Assembly: GCF_003052605.1 (NCBI RefSeq)
Contig: NZ_QASO01000142.1
Span: forward strand, 19,277 to 83,276
DNA from: Ectopseudomonas oleovorans
Lineage (GTDB): Bacteria > Pseudomonadota > Gammaproteobacteria > Pseudomonadales > Pseudomonadaceae
Direction: 5' to 3'
DNA: 64,000 nt
Both the position numbers and the translations under genes were made by a program. Shown here piece after piece: positions 49,084 through 58,232 of the stretch. The notes beneath the pieces are model-generated. The model was not told the DNA's origin. It saw only the letters and a program-made list of their open reading frames with translations, and did not search any database. The stretch's first letter is position 1, and every line of letters starts with the position of its first letter.

Positions 49084-49128
49084 CCTGTGGGTTGCCTCGG
49101 CAGCCTGCCTGATGATTTCAAGAAGACC

Positions 49129-50994
49129 ATGGCCTTATTGCAGATCGCCGAGCCAGGACAGAGTCCGCAACCGCACCAGCGTCGGCTGGCAGTGGGTATT
49201 GACCTGGGCACCACCAATTCACTGGTCGCTGCCGTGCGCAGTGGTCTGGCCGAGCCTCTGGCCGATGCTGCCGGCAAGGTCATCCTGCCTTCGGCGGTGC
49301 GTTATCACGCCGCCAGCATCGAGGTCGGCGAGTCGGCCAAGGCTGCTGCTGCCAGTGATCCATTGAACACCGTGTTGTCGGTCAAGCGTCTGATGGGGCG
49401 CGGTATCGCCGATGTGCATCAGCTTGGCGAGCAATTGCCCTATCGCTTCGTGGCGGGCGAGTCGCACATGCCCTTCATCGAAACGGTGCAGGGGGCGAAG
49501 AGTCCGGTCGAGGTGTCCGCCGAAATTCTCAAGGCTCTGCGTTTGCGTGCCGAGCAAACCCTTGGCGGCGAGCTGGTGGGCGCGGTGATTACCGTGCCGG
49601 CCTACTTCGATGACGCGCAGCGTCAGGCCACCAAGGATGCCGCGCGTCTGGCGGGTTTGACCGTGCTGCGCCTGCTCAACGAGCCGACCGCCGCAGCTGT
49701 CGCCTATGGGCTGGATCAGAAAGCCGAGGGCGTGGTCGCCATCTATGACCTGGGCGGCGGTACGTTCGACATCTCCATCCTGCGCCTGACCGGCGGTGTG
49801 TTCGAGGTGCTGGCCACCGGTGGCGACAGCGCTCTGGGTGGCGACGACTTCGATCATGCCATTGCCGACTGGATCATCCAGCAGGCCGGGATTTCCAGTG
49901 ATCTCGATCCGGCTGCGCAGCGCAGCCTGCTGCAGGCGGCCTGCGCAGCGAAGGAAGGCCTGACGAATGTCGATAGCGTCGAGCTGAGTTATGGTGGCTG
50001 GCAGGGTGTGTTGTCGCGTGAGCAGTTCGAGGCGCTGATCGAGCCGATGGTGGCGCGCAGCCTCAAGGCTTGTCGCCGCGCCGTGCGCGATTCCGGCGTC
50101 GAGTTGGAAGAGGTCAGCGCGGTGGTCATGGTGGGTGGCTCTACCCGCGTGCCGCGTGTGCGCGAGGCGGTAGGCGAGCTGTTCGGACGTGCGCCGCTGA
50201 CCAATATCGATCCTGATCAGGTGGTGGCCATCGGTGCGGCAATCCAGGCCGATGCCCTGGCGGGTAATCAGCGTGGTGATGGCGAGGAGTTGCTGCTGCT
50301 GGATGTGATTCCACTGTCGCTCGGCCTGGAAACCATGGGCGGGCTGATGGAAAAGGTGATTCCGCGCAATACCACCATCCCGGTGGCGCGTGCGCAGGAA
50401 TTCACCACCTACAAGGATGGCCAGACGGCCATGATGATTCATGTGCTGCAGGGCGAGCGCGAACTGATCGCCGGCTGCCGTTCGCTGGCGCGCTTCGAGC
50501 TGCGCGGCATTCCGCCGATGGTCGCGGGTGCAGCGAAGATTCGCGTGACCTTCCAGGTCGATGCCGATGGCCTGCTCAGTGTCGCGGCGCGGGAATTGAG
50601 CTCCGGCATCGAGTCGAGCGTCCAGGTCAAGCCGTCCTATGGTCTGACTGATGGCGAGATCGCGCGCATGCTGCAGGACTCCTTCCAGAACGCCGGCGAC
50701 GACAAGGCTGCGCGCGTGTTGCGCGAGCAGCAGGTCGATGCGCAGCGTCTGATCGAGGCGGTCGAAGGCGCGCTGGAGGTCGATGGCGAGCGCCTGCTGG
50801 ATGCCGAGGAGCGCGCCATCATCGAACTGCAGGTGCAGGAGCTGCGCGAGCTGCTGGCCGGCAACGATGGCCTGGCCATCGAGCGGCAGACCAAGCGCCT
50901 GTCGCAGGTGACCGACGCATTCGCGGCCAGGCGCCTGGACTCGACGGTCAAGGCCGCGCTGGCCGGGCGCAATCTCAACGAGATCGAGGAATAA
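49129..50994 (+). CDS. hscA: Hsp70-type chaperone HscA
   Basis: 621 aa from ATG 49129 (MALLQIAEPGQSPQPHQRRL). Hsp70 nucleotide-binding motifs: GIDLGTTNSLVA, YDLGGGTFDISIL and VGGSTRVPRVR; substrate domain from about residue 390. It releases clusters from IscU. The frame extends 14 codons upstream without family likeness. Confidence 0.97.
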   Translation: MALLQIAEPGQSPQPHQRRLAVGIDLGTTNSLVAAVRSGLAEPLADAAGKVILPSAVRYHAASIEVGESAKAAAASDPLNTVLSVKRLMGRGIADVHQLGEQLPYRFVAGESHMPFIETVQGAKSPVEVSAEILKALRLRAEQTLGGELVGAVITVPAYFDDAQRQATKDAARLAGLTVLRLLNEPTAAAVAYGLDQKAEGVVAIYDLGGGTFDISILRLTGGVFEVLATGGDSALGGDDFDHAIADWIIQQAGISSDLDPAAQRSLLQAACAAKEGLTNVDSVELSYGGWQGVLSREQFEALIEPMVARSLKACRRAVRDSGVELEEVSAVVMVGGSTRVPRVREAVGELFGRAPLTNIDPDQVVAIGAAIQADALAGNQRGDGEELLLLDVIPLSLGLETMGGLMEKVIPRNTTIPVARAQEFTTYKDGQTAMMIHVLQGERELIAGCRSLARFELRGIPPMVAGAAKIRVTFQVDADGLLSVAARELSSGIESSVQVKPSYGLTDGEIARMLQDSFQNAGDDKAARVLREQQVDAQRLIEAVEGALEVDGERLLDAEERAIIELQVQELRELLAGNDGLAIERQTKRLSQVTDAFAARRLDSTVKAALAGRNLNEIEE

Positions 50995-50998
50995 TTTG

Positions 50999-51340
50999 AT
51001 GCCGCAGGTAATTTTTCTGCCTCACGAGCGCTTCTGCCCGGATGGCCTGGTGGTCGAGGCCGAGCCCGGCATTTCCATTCTCGAGTTGGCGCATGAGCAC
51101 CATATCGAGATGGAAAGCGCCTGTGGCGGCGTCTGCGCCTGTACCACCTGTCACTGCATCGTGCGCGAGGGCTTCGACTCGCTGAACGAGGCGGACGAGC
51201 TGGAAGAGGACTATCTGGACAAGGCCTGGGGGCTCGAGGCGCAGTCGCGCCTGGCCTGTCAGGCCATTGTCGGTGAGGAAGACCTCACCATCGAGATTCC
51301 CAAGTATTCGCTCAATCACGCGGCCGAAGCGCCGCACTGA
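50999..51340 (+). CDS. fdx: [2Fe-2S] ferredoxin of the isc operon
   Basis: 113 aa. Cluster ligands follow the adrenodoxin pattern: ACGGVCACTTCHCIV (C-x5-C-x2-C) and RLACQAIV. It donates electrons for cluster assembly. ATG 50999 is four bases after the hscA stop. Confidence 0.96.
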   Translation: MPQVIFLPHERFCPDGLVVEAEPGISILELAHEHHIEMESACGGVCACTTCHCIVREGFDSLNEADELEEDYLDKAWGLEAQSRLACQAIVGEEDLTIEIPKYSLNHAAEAPH

Positions 51341-51440
51341 CAGGCAACTCCCTCATCCGGCGCTTCGCGCCACCTTCTCCCAAGGGGAGAAGGGCTCAGG
51401 GGAAGTTGTCGCTACGCGACTTTCACGTTAAGCGGGAAGC
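51341..51440. repeat. Palindromic repeat between fdx and iscX
   Basis: CCCTCATCCGGCGCTTCGCGCC followed by CCTTCTCCCAAGGGGAGAAGG forms two adjacent hairpins of a widespread gamma-proteobacterial repeat. It separates iscX from the rest of the operon by 106 bp. Confidence 0.55.
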
Positions 51441-51446
51441 ATGATC

Positions 51447-51647
51447 ATGAGTCTGAAATGGGTCGATGTACTGGATATCGCCATCGAACTGAGTGAGCAG
51501 AAGCCGGATGTCGATCCGCGCTACGTCAACTTCGTCGATCTGCACCGCTGGGTCGTGGAGTTGCCGCAGTTCTCCGATGACCCGCAGCGCGGGGGCGAGA
51601 AGGTGCTGGAGGCGATCCAGGCCGCCTGGATCGAAGAGCTCGACTGA
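51447..51647 (+). CDS. iscX: Fe-S assembly protein IscX
   Basis: 66 aa acidic protein (MSLKWVDVLDIAIEL, VDLHRWVVELPQFSDDP) that binds IscS and iron and tunes desulfurase activity. ATG 51447 gives proper ribosome-site spacing to GGGAA; ATG 51441 adds two residues. Confidence 0.95.
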   Translation: MSLKWVDVLDIAIELSEQKPDVDPRYVNFVDLHRWVVELPQFSDDPQRGGEKVLEAIQAAWIEELD

Positions 51648-51687
51648 AACAGGCGCTTACGGCGCCTGGCCTACGCTTTTAACCGGA

Positions 51688-51711
51688 ACCCGCGTATAAT
51701 TCGCGGGTTTA
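51688..51711 (+). promoter_or_regulatory. ndk promoter -10 inside a terminator-like hairpin
   Basis: AACCCGCG-TATAATT-CGCGGGTT is a perfect 8-bp stem followed by TAATTTTT, like an intrinsic terminator of the isc operon. Its loop is a consensus -10 (TATAAT, 51695-51700) placed 49 bp before ndk. The -35 is weak. Confidence 0.6.
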
Positions 51712-51748
51712 ATTTTTCGCTTTAACCCTAAAGTTTCTGGAGCTTCAC

Positions 51749-52180
51749 ATGGCTGTTCAACGTACTTTCTCCATCATCAAGCCTGACGCCGTTGCCAAGA
51801 ACGTCATCGGTGAGATCACCACCCGTTTCGAAAAGGCCGGCCTGCGCGTCGTGGCTTCGAAGATGGTGCAACTGTCCGAGCGCGAAGCCGCCGGTTTCTA
51901 CGCTGAGCACAGCGAGCGCGGCTTCTTCAAGGATCTGGTTGCTTTCATGACCTCCGGCCCGGTCATTGTTCAGGTTCTGGAAGGCGAGAACGCCGTTGCC
52001 AAGAACCGCGAGCTGATGGGTGCCACCAACCCGAAAGAAGCTGCTCCGGGCACCATCCGTGCCGATTTCGCCGTTTCCATCGACGAAAACGCCGTTCACG
52101 GTTCGGATTCCGAAGCTTCCGCTGCTCGCGAGATCGCGTACTTCTTCTCCGCTACCGAGCTGTGCGCACGCATTCGCTGA
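51749..52180 (+). CDS. ndk: Nucleoside diphosphate kinase
   Basis: 143 aa with RTFSIIKPDAVAKNVIGEI and the active-site His in VHGSDSEASAAREI. It balances NTP pools by phosphate transfer through His117-type chemistry. GGAG precedes the ATG. Confidence 0.98.
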   Translation: MAVQRTFSIIKPDAVAKNVIGEITTRFEKAGLRVVASKMVQLSEREAAGFYAEHSERGFFKDLVAFMTSGPVIVQVLEGENAVAKNRELMGATNPKEAAPGTIRADFAVSIDENAVHGSDSEASAAREIAYFFSATELCARIR

Positions 52181-52206
52181 TTGGCGAATGAAGCGAGGGT
52201 GAAGCC

Positions 52207-53355
52207 ATGACCAATACCACCGGCAAGATCAACCTGCTGGGCCTGACCCGGCCGGAAATGGAACAGTTCTTCGAGTCCATTGGCGAGAAGCGCTTCCGTG
52301 CCGGCCAGGTAATGAAGTGGATTCACCACTTTGGCGTCGATGATTTCGCCGCCATGACCAATGTCGGCAAGGCCTTGCGCGAAAAGCTCGAGGCCTCTGC
52401 CGAGATTCGCGGCCCGGAAGTGGTCAGCGAAAATATTTCCGCCGATGGCACGCGCAAGTGGGTGGTGCGTGTGGCGTCGGGTAGCTGCGTGGAAACCGTG
52501 TATATCCCGCAGAACGGCCGCGGCACCTTGTGTGTGTCGTCGCAGGCCGGTTGTGCCCTGGACTGTAGTTTCTGCTCCACCGGCAAGCAAGGCTTCAACA
52601 GCGATCTGACCAGCGCCGAGATCATCGGCCAGGTGTGGATCGCCAACAAATCCTTCGGCAGCGTGCCGGCGAAGATCGACCGTGCCATCACCAACGTGGT
52701 GATGATGGGCATGGGTGAGCCGCTGCTGAACTTCGATAACGTCGTCTCCGCCATGCAGATCATGATGGATGACCTCGGCTACGGCATTTCCAAGCGCAAG
52801 GTGACCCTGTCCACCTCCGGCGTGGTGCCGATGATCGACAAGCTGGCCGAAGTCATCGACGTGTCCCTGGCATTGTCGCTGCACGCACCCAACGACGAGC
52901 TGCGCAACCAGTTGGTGCCGATCAACAAGAAGTATCCCCTGGACATGTTGCTGGCGGCCTGCAAGCGCTATATCGCCAAGCTCGGCGAGAAACGCGTGCT
53001 GACCATCGAGTACACCCTGCTCAAAGGTGTCAACGATCAGCCCGAGCACGCTGAGCAGATGGTCGCACTTCTGGCCGATGTGCCTTGCAAGATCAACCTG
53101 ATTCCGTTTAATCCCTTCCCCTTCTCGGGGTACGAGCGGCCGAGCAATAACGCCATTCGCCGCTTCCAGGACCTGTTGCACAAGGCTGGGCACAACGTCA
53201 CGGTGCGCACCACGCGCGGTGATGATATCGATGCGGCGTGCGGCCAGCTGGTTGGCCAGGTCATGGATCGTACTCGGCGCAGCGAGCGTTACATCGCCGT
53301 GCGCCAGCTGGGCAACGAGGCGCAAGAGCCTCATGCTGCCGCCAATCGAAATTGA
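52207..53355 (+). CDS. rlmN: 23S rRNA / tRNA adenine-C2 methyltransferase RlmN
   Basis: 382-aa radical SAM enzyme: CALDCSFCSTGKQGF carries the CxxxCxxC cluster motif, GMGEPLLN the SAM region, and the catalytic Cys lies in RTTRGDDIDAACGQL. It methylates A2503 of 23S rRNA and A37 of some tRNAs. Confidence 0.97.
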   Translation: MTNTTGKINLLGLTRPEMEQFFESIGEKRFRAGQVMKWIHHFGVDDFAAMTNVGKALREKLEASAEIRGPEVVSENISADGTRKWVVRVASGSCVETVYIPQNGRGTLCVSSQAGCALDCSFCSTGKQGFNSDLTSAEIIGQVWIANKSFGSVPAKIDRAITNVVMMGMGEPLLNFDNVVSAMQIMMDDLGYGISKRKVTLSTSGVVPMIDKLAEVIDVSLALSLHAPNDELRNQLVPINKKYPLDMLLAACKRYIAKLGEKRVLTIEYTLLKGVNDQPEHAEQMVALLADVPCKINLIPFNPFPFSGYERPSNNAIRRFQDLLHKAGHNVTVRTTRGDDIDAACGQLVGQVMDRTRRSERYIAVRQLGNEAQEPHAAANRN

Positions 53356-53368
53356 AGAGAGGATCTCC

Positions 53369-54130
53369 ATGACCTTGCGCCCTACGCTGCTATTGCTCGT
53401 TGCCAGTTTGCTCGGTGGTTGCGTGACCACGGGCGATGTCGACCCCATGCGTACGGCGAAAGGGCGTGACGAAGCACGCGATGCCTATGTGCAACTCGGC
53501 ATCGCCTACATCCAGCAGGGCGATACCCAGCGTGCCAAGGTGCCGCTGAGGAATGCGCTGGAGCTGGACTCCTCGAACGCCGATGCCCATGCGGCACTGG
53601 CCATGGCGTTCCAACTGGAGATGGAGTCGAAGCTGGCTGATGAGCATTTTCGCAAGGCGCTGTCGCAGCGCCCGAACGACGCGCGTCTGCTGAATAACTA
53701 CGGTGGTTTCCTGTTCGAGCAGCAGCGTTATCAGGACGCCATGAACACCTACCTCAAGGCCGCAGAAGACAATCTCTACCCGGAGCGCTCCCGGGTGTTC
53801 GAGAACCTGGGGCTTACGGCCCTGCAACTGAACCAGCGCGAGCAGGCCAAGCAATACTTTCAGCGTGCCCTGCGCCTGAGCAGTCGCCAACCGCGCGCGT
53901 TGCTGGAAATGGCCGTCATGTCCTACGAGGACAAGGAATACGTACCGGCCCGTCGTTACTACGACAGTTACAGCGAAATGGCGCCGCAGAACGCGCGTAG
54001 CCTGTTGCTCGGTGCACGCCTGGCCGAAGTGTTCGAGGACCGTGACCGGGCTGCCAGTCTGGGCCTGCAACTACGCCGCCTGTATCCGGCTTCTCAGGAA
54101 TATCAGCAATATGTTTCGGGGCAACAATGA
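53369..54130 (+). CDS. pilF: Type IV pilus pilotin PilF (TPR lipoprotein)
   Basis: 253 aa from ATG 53369. A lipoprotein signal peptide ends at LLGGC (Cys near residue 18); then about six TPR repeats (AYVQLGIAYIQQGDTQRAKV, ADAHAALAMAFQLEM and so on). PilF brings the PilQ secretin to the outer membrane. Lies between rlmN and rodZ as in P. aeruginosa. Its stop overlaps rodZ by 4 bp. Confidence 0.95.
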   Translation: MTLRPTLLLLVASLLGGCVTTGDVDPMRTAKGRDEARDAYVQLGIAYIQQGDTQRAKVPLRNALELDSSNADAHAALAMAFQLEMESKLADEHFRKALSQRPNDARLLNNYGGFLFEQQRYQDAMNTYLKAAEDNLYPERSRVFENLGLTALQLNQREQAKQYFQRALRLSSRQPRALLEMAVMSYEDKEYVPARRYYDSYSEMAPQNARSLLLGARLAEVFEDRDRAASLGLQLRRLYPASQEYQQYVSGQQ

Positions 54131-55134
54131 ACGCAGCTCATAGCGAAGTGACTCAGCCGGTGTCGAGCAATCCGGGCGAGAGCCTGCGCCAGGCCCGCGA
54201 ACTCAAGGGTTGGAGCGTCGCCGAAGTGGCGGCGCAGCTCAATCTCACTCCGCAGCGCCTTACCCAACTCGAGGACGGCGCTTTCGACAAGCTGCCGGGC
54301 ACCACCTTTGCCCGTGGCTACATTCGCGCCTACGCCAAGCTGCTCGAGCTGGACCAGAACCGCCTGGTGATGGAGTTCGATCAGTTCACCGGCACCGACG
54401 CCACCGGCAGCAGTGTGCATGCGCTGGGCCGTATCGAGGAACCGGTGCGCTATTCGCAGAGCATCCTGCGTCTGGTCAGCTTTTTGTTGCTGCTGGCGTT
54501 GATTGGTGGCGGTTTCTTCTGGTGGCAGGATCAGGGCCGCCCGGTTGCCAGCCTGGCCGATCTGGGGCTTGAGCATGTAGAGGTGGAGGGTGCCGACGGT
54601 ACGACCCAGGTGCACTCGTTGGCCGAGCCTGTAGATCAGGCAGTTGTCGATGTGCAGGGTCGTGAGCCAAGCAGCCCGCTGCTGTTGCCGGTCGAGCCGG
54701 GACAGGCTCCGGAAGATGCTGACGCTGCCGAGCAGCCGGCTGCCGAGGTCGCGCCTGAAAGCGCAGCAGCGCCCATTGTCGAGGTTGCAAATGCAGCGCC
54801 GGCAGCGGTCGCAGTGGAACCTGTTGCTGCGCAAGCTCCAGCGCCTGCAGCCACTGTGCCGGCACCATCGCCTGCGCCTGTCGTGGCCGCCGGGCAGGGC
54901 GTAGTCAATGTGCAGTTCACCGCCGATTGCTGGACGCAGGTGACCGATGCCGATGGCAAGGTGCTGCTCAGCGCGCTCAAGCGCAGTGGTGAGCGTATCG
55001 AACTGACTGGCAAGGCGCCGATAAAGCTACATCTGGGCTTCGCCCGGGGCGCACAGGTGACTTACAACGGCGAAAGCGTTGACGTCACACCGCATATCTC
55101 TGGCGAAACCGCGCGCCTGACACTGGGGTTGTAA
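54127..55134 (+). CDS. rodZ: Cytoskeletal cell-shape protein RodZ
   Basis: 335 aa: cytoplasmic HTH (about residues 15-80, LRQARELKGWSVAEVAAQLN), one membrane helix near residues 117-135 (LRLVSFLLLLALIGGGFFWW), an Ala/Pro-rich periplasmic linker (about 195-260) and a C-terminal DUF4115 beta domain (VNVQFTADCWTQVTDADGKV). It links MreB to the envelope. Confidence 0.94.
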   Translation: MNAAHSEVTQPVSSNPGESLRQARELKGWSVAEVAAQLNLTPQRLTQLEDGAFDKLPGTTFARGYIRAYAKLLELDQNRLVMEFDQFTGTDATGSSVHALGRIEEPVRYSQSILRLVSFLLLLALIGGGFFWWQDQGRPVASLADLGLEHVEVEGADGTTQVHSLAEPVDQAVVDVQGREPSSPLLLPVEPGQAPEDADAAEQPAAEVAPESAAAPIVEVANAAPAAVAVEPVAAQAPAPAATVPAPSPAPVVAAGQGVVNVQFTADCWTQVTDADGKVLLSALKRSGERIELTGKAPIKLHLGFARGAQVTYNGESVDVTPHISGETARLTLGL

Positions 55135-55137
55135 AGC

Positions 55138-56250
55138 ATGCATTGCGAATCGCCGATCAAGCGCCGACAGTCGCGCAAGATTTGGGTTGGCTCGGTACCG
55201 GTAGGCGGCGATGCGCCGATTGCCGTGCAGAGCATGACCAATACCGACACCAACGATGTGGCTGCCACTGTGGCACAGATCCGTCGCCTGGAAGATGCCG
55301 GTGCCGATATCGTGCGGGTTTCCGTGCCGGACATGGACGCCGCCGAGGCATTCGGCCGCATCAAGCAGCAGGTGCGTGTACCGCTGGTGGCCGACATCCA
55401 CTTCGATTACCAGATCGCCCTGCGTGTGGCTGAACTGGGTGTCGATTGCCTGCGCATCAATCCGGGCAACATCGGCCGCGAGGATCGCGTCAGGGCAGTG
55501 GTTGAAGCCGCTCGCGACAAAGGCATCCCGATCCGCATCGGCGTCAACGCCGGCTCGCTGGAAAAGGATCTGCAAAAGAAGTACGGCGAGCCGACGCCCG
55601 AGGCCTTGGTCGAGTCTGCACTGCGCCATGTCGAGCATCTGGATCGCCTGAACTTCGCTGATTTCAAGGTCAGTGTGAAAGCCTCCGACGTGTTCATGGC
55701 CGTCGAGGCTTATCGCCTGCTGGCCAAACAGATCGAGCAGCCGCTGCACCTGGGCATCACCGAAGCTGGCGGCCTGCGTTCCGGTACGGTGAAATCCGCT
55801 GTCGGCCTGGGCATGCTGCTGGCTGACGGCATAGGCGATACCATCCGCATCTCCTTGGCCGCCGACCCGGTGGAAGAGATCAAGGTCGGCTTCGACATCC
55901 TCAAGTCCCTGCGCCTGCGCTCGCGTGGCATCAATTTCATCGCCTGCCCGAGCTGCTCGCGGCAGAACTTCGATGTGGTCAAGACCATGAACGAGCTGGA
56001 AACGCGCGTCGAGGATCTGCTGGTGCCGCTGGATGTGGCCGTGATCGGCTGCGTGGTCAATGGTCCTGGCGAAGCCAAGGAGGCGCATATCGGCCTCACG
56101 GGTGGTAGCCCGAACAACCTGGTCTATATCGATGGCAAACCGGCCTCGAAGCTGACCAACGAAAACCTGGTGGACGAGCTGGAAAAGCTCATTCGCGACA
56201 AGGCGGCCGAAAAGGCCGCCGCCGATGCTGCCGTGATCGTGCGCGGCTGA
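55138..56250 (+). CDS. ispG: (E)-4-hydroxy-3-methylbut-2-enyl-diphosphate synthase IspG
   Basis: 370 aa. The [4Fe-4S] ligands lie in ISCPSC-like FIACPSCSRQNFDV and VIGCVVNGPGEAKEA. It is the sixth enzyme of the MEP isoprenoid pathway and a client of the nearby isc system. Confidence 0.97.
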   Translation: MHCESPIKRRQSRKIWVGSVPVGGDAPIAVQSMTNTDTNDVAATVAQIRRLEDAGADIVRVSVPDMDAAEAFGRIKQQVRVPLVADIHFDYQIALRVAELGVDCLRINPGNIGREDRVRAVVEAARDKGIPIRIGVNAGSLEKDLQKKYGEPTPEALVESALRHVEHLDRLNFADFKVSVKASDVFMAVEAYRLLAKQIEQPLHLGITEAGGLRSGTVKSAVGLGMLLADGIGDTIRISLAADPVEEIKVGFDILKSLRLRSRGINFIACPSCSRQNFDVVKTMNELETRVEDLLVPLDVAVIGCVVNGPGEAKEAHIGLTGGSPNNLVYIDGKPASKLTNENLVDELEKLIRDKAAEKAAADAAVIVRG

Positions 56251-56270
56251 TCCGTGCGTAAGGAATACAT

Positions 56271-57557
56271 TTGAGCAAGTCCCTGCAAGCCATTCGTGGC
56301 ATGAACGATATCCTGCCGGAGCAGACGCCTGCCTGGCGTTACCTGGAAAATACCCTGGTCAACCTGCTCGACGGTTATGGCTACAAGGAAATCCGCCTGC
56401 CCATCGTCGAATACACCGAGCTGTTCGCTCGCGGTATCGGTGAAGGCACCGACGTGGTCGACAAGGAGATGTACACCTTCCTCGATCGCAACGAAGAATC
56501 CCTGACCCTGCGTCCCGAAGGCACCGCCGGTTGCGTGCGTGCCGTGCTCGAGCATGGCCTGGCCGGTGGCGGTCAGGTGCAGAAGCTGTGGTATGCCGGC
56601 CCCATGTTCCGCTACGAGAAGCCGCAGAAGGGGCGTTATCGCCAGTTCCATCAGGTGGGTGTGGAAGCCTTCAACCTGCCCGGGCCGGATGTCGATGCCG
56701 AGCTGATCGTGCTCACCTGGCGTCTGTGGAAAAAACTCGGTCTGGCCGATGCCGTGACCCTGCAGCTCAACAGCCTGGGCTCCAGCGAGGCGCGCGCCGC
56801 CTATCGCGACGCCCTGGTGGCGTACCTGCGTGAGCGTTTCGACCAGCTCGACGAAGACAGCCAGCGCCGCCTGACGACCAACCCGCTGCGCATCCTCGAC
56901 AGCAAGAACGAGGCGACCCAGGCCGTGTTGGTTGGTGCGCCGACCCTGGGCGACTACCTCGACGAGGAATCGCGTCTGCACTTCGAGGGCGTCAAGGCGC
57001 GCCTTGATGCGGCCGGCATTCGTTACCAGATCAACCACAAGCTGGTACGTGGCCTGGACTACTACAATCGCACCGTATTCGAGTGGGTCACCGACAAGCT
57101 TGGTGCCCAGGGTACGGTGTGTGCCGGTGGTCGTTACGATGGCCTGGTCACGCAACTGGGCGGCAAGGCTACGCCGGGTGTCGGTTTCGCCATGGGCGTC
57201 GAGCGCCTGGTGCTGCTGCTGGAAACCCTGGACTTGCTGCCGGCCGAGCTCAATCGCGCTGCCGACGTATACGTCTGCGCCTTTGGCGAAGCGGCGGAGC
57301 TGGCGGCGCTGACGCTGACCGAGCGTCTGCGCGACGAGTTGCCGGGGCTGCGTCTGCTGCTCAATAGCGGTGGCGGCAGCTTCAAGAGCCAGTTCAAGAA
57401 GGCCGACAAGAGTGGCGCGCGCTATGCGCTGATTCTGGGGGACGACGAATTGGCAGGCCGCGTGGTAGGTTGCAAGCCGCTGCGCGACGACAGTGAACAA
57501 CAAAGCGTTGCCTGGGATGCTCTGGCTGAGCATCTGGCCGCCTGCCAGCAGGCCTGA
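56271..57557 (+). CDS. hisS: Histidyl-tRNA synthetase
   Basis: 428-aa class II synthetase: MSKSLQAIRGMNDILPEQ, motif 2 YAGPMFRYEKPQKGRYRQFH, and LVRGLDYYNRTVFEW. Starts with TTG at 56271, supported by AAGGA six bases upstream and by the family N-terminus. Confidence 0.97.
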   Translation: MSKSLQAIRGMNDILPEQTPAWRYLENTLVNLLDGYGYKEIRLPIVEYTELFARGIGEGTDVVDKEMYTFLDRNEESLTLRPEGTAGCVRAVLEHGLAGGGQVQKLWYAGPMFRYEKPQKGRYRQFHQVGVEAFNLPGPDVDAELIVLTWRLWKKLGLADAVTLQLNSLGSSEARAAYRDALVAYLRERFDQLDEDSQRRLTTNPLRILDSKNEATQAVLVGAPTLGDYLDEESRLHFEGVKARLDAAGIRYQINHKLVRGLDYYNRTVFEWVTDKLGAQGTVCAGGRYDGLVTQLGGKATPGVGFAMGVERLVLLLETLDLLPAELNRAADVYVCAFGEAAELAALTLTERLRDELPGLRLLLNSGGGSFKSQFKKADKSGARYALILGDDELAGRVVGCKPLRDDSEQQSVAWDALAEHLAACQQA

Positions 57558-57589
57558 GCAGGCTCTCGATTAGGAGTACGGGGTTAGAC

Positions 57590-58228
57590 ATGCAGACCGA
57601 AGACGAACAGATCGCGCAACTCAAGGACTGGTGGGATCGCAACGGCAAGCCTTTGCTCGCCGGTGGCGTGCTGGCGCTGGTAGCCGTATTCGGCTGGCAG
57701 GGCTGGCAGAAGTACCAGGACAACCAGGCGCAAGGCGCCTCGGTGCTTTATCAGCAGTTGCTGGAAGCGGCGCTGGACCCAGCCGGTAAGCCCGATGCCG
57801 CGAAAGTCGCCGAACTGGCCGGCAAGCTCGACAGCGAGTTTGGCGGTACTCACTACGCGCAGTATGGCAGCCTGTTCGTCGCCAAGGTCGCTGTCGAAGC
57901 CAATCGCCTCGACGATGCCGCCTCAGCTCTGCAGCGCGTACTCGACAAGCCTGCCGATGCCACGCTCGGGGAACTGGCGCGTCAGCGTCTGGCCCGTGTG
58001 CTGGCTGCTCAGGACAAGGCCGATGATGCGCTGAAGCTGCTCGACGCCAAGGTGGAGGATGCCTTCCTCGCCAGCCGTGAAGAACTCAAGGGCGACCTGT
58101 TGGTACAGCTGGGTCGCAGCGATGACGCGCACGCCGCCTATCAGAAGGCCAAGGATGCGCTGGCCGAAGACGCCGCCGTTGGCGGTCTGCAGATGAAGCT
58201 GGACGACCTGGCAAAAGGGGATGCGTGA
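57590..58228 (+). CDS. yfgM: YfgM-like periplasmic TPR protein
   Basis: 212 aa. A cytoplasmic start MQTEDEQIAQLKDWWDRNG, one membrane helix (about residues 22-41) and a periplasmic TPR-like region. YfgM binds SecYEG and PpiD and influences envelope stress. Located between hisS and bamB, the conserved order. Confidence 0.93.
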   Translation: MQTEDEQIAQLKDWWDRNGKPLLAGGVLALVAVFGWQGWQKYQDNQAQGASVLYQQLLEAALDPAGKPDAAKVAELAGKLDSEFGGTHYAQYGSLFVAKVAVEANRLDDAASALQRVLDKPADATLGELARQRLARVLAAQDKADDALKLLDAKVEDAFLASREELKGDLLVQLGRSDDAHAAYQKAKDALAEDAAVGGLQMKLDDLAKGDA

Positions 58229-58232
58229 CGTG

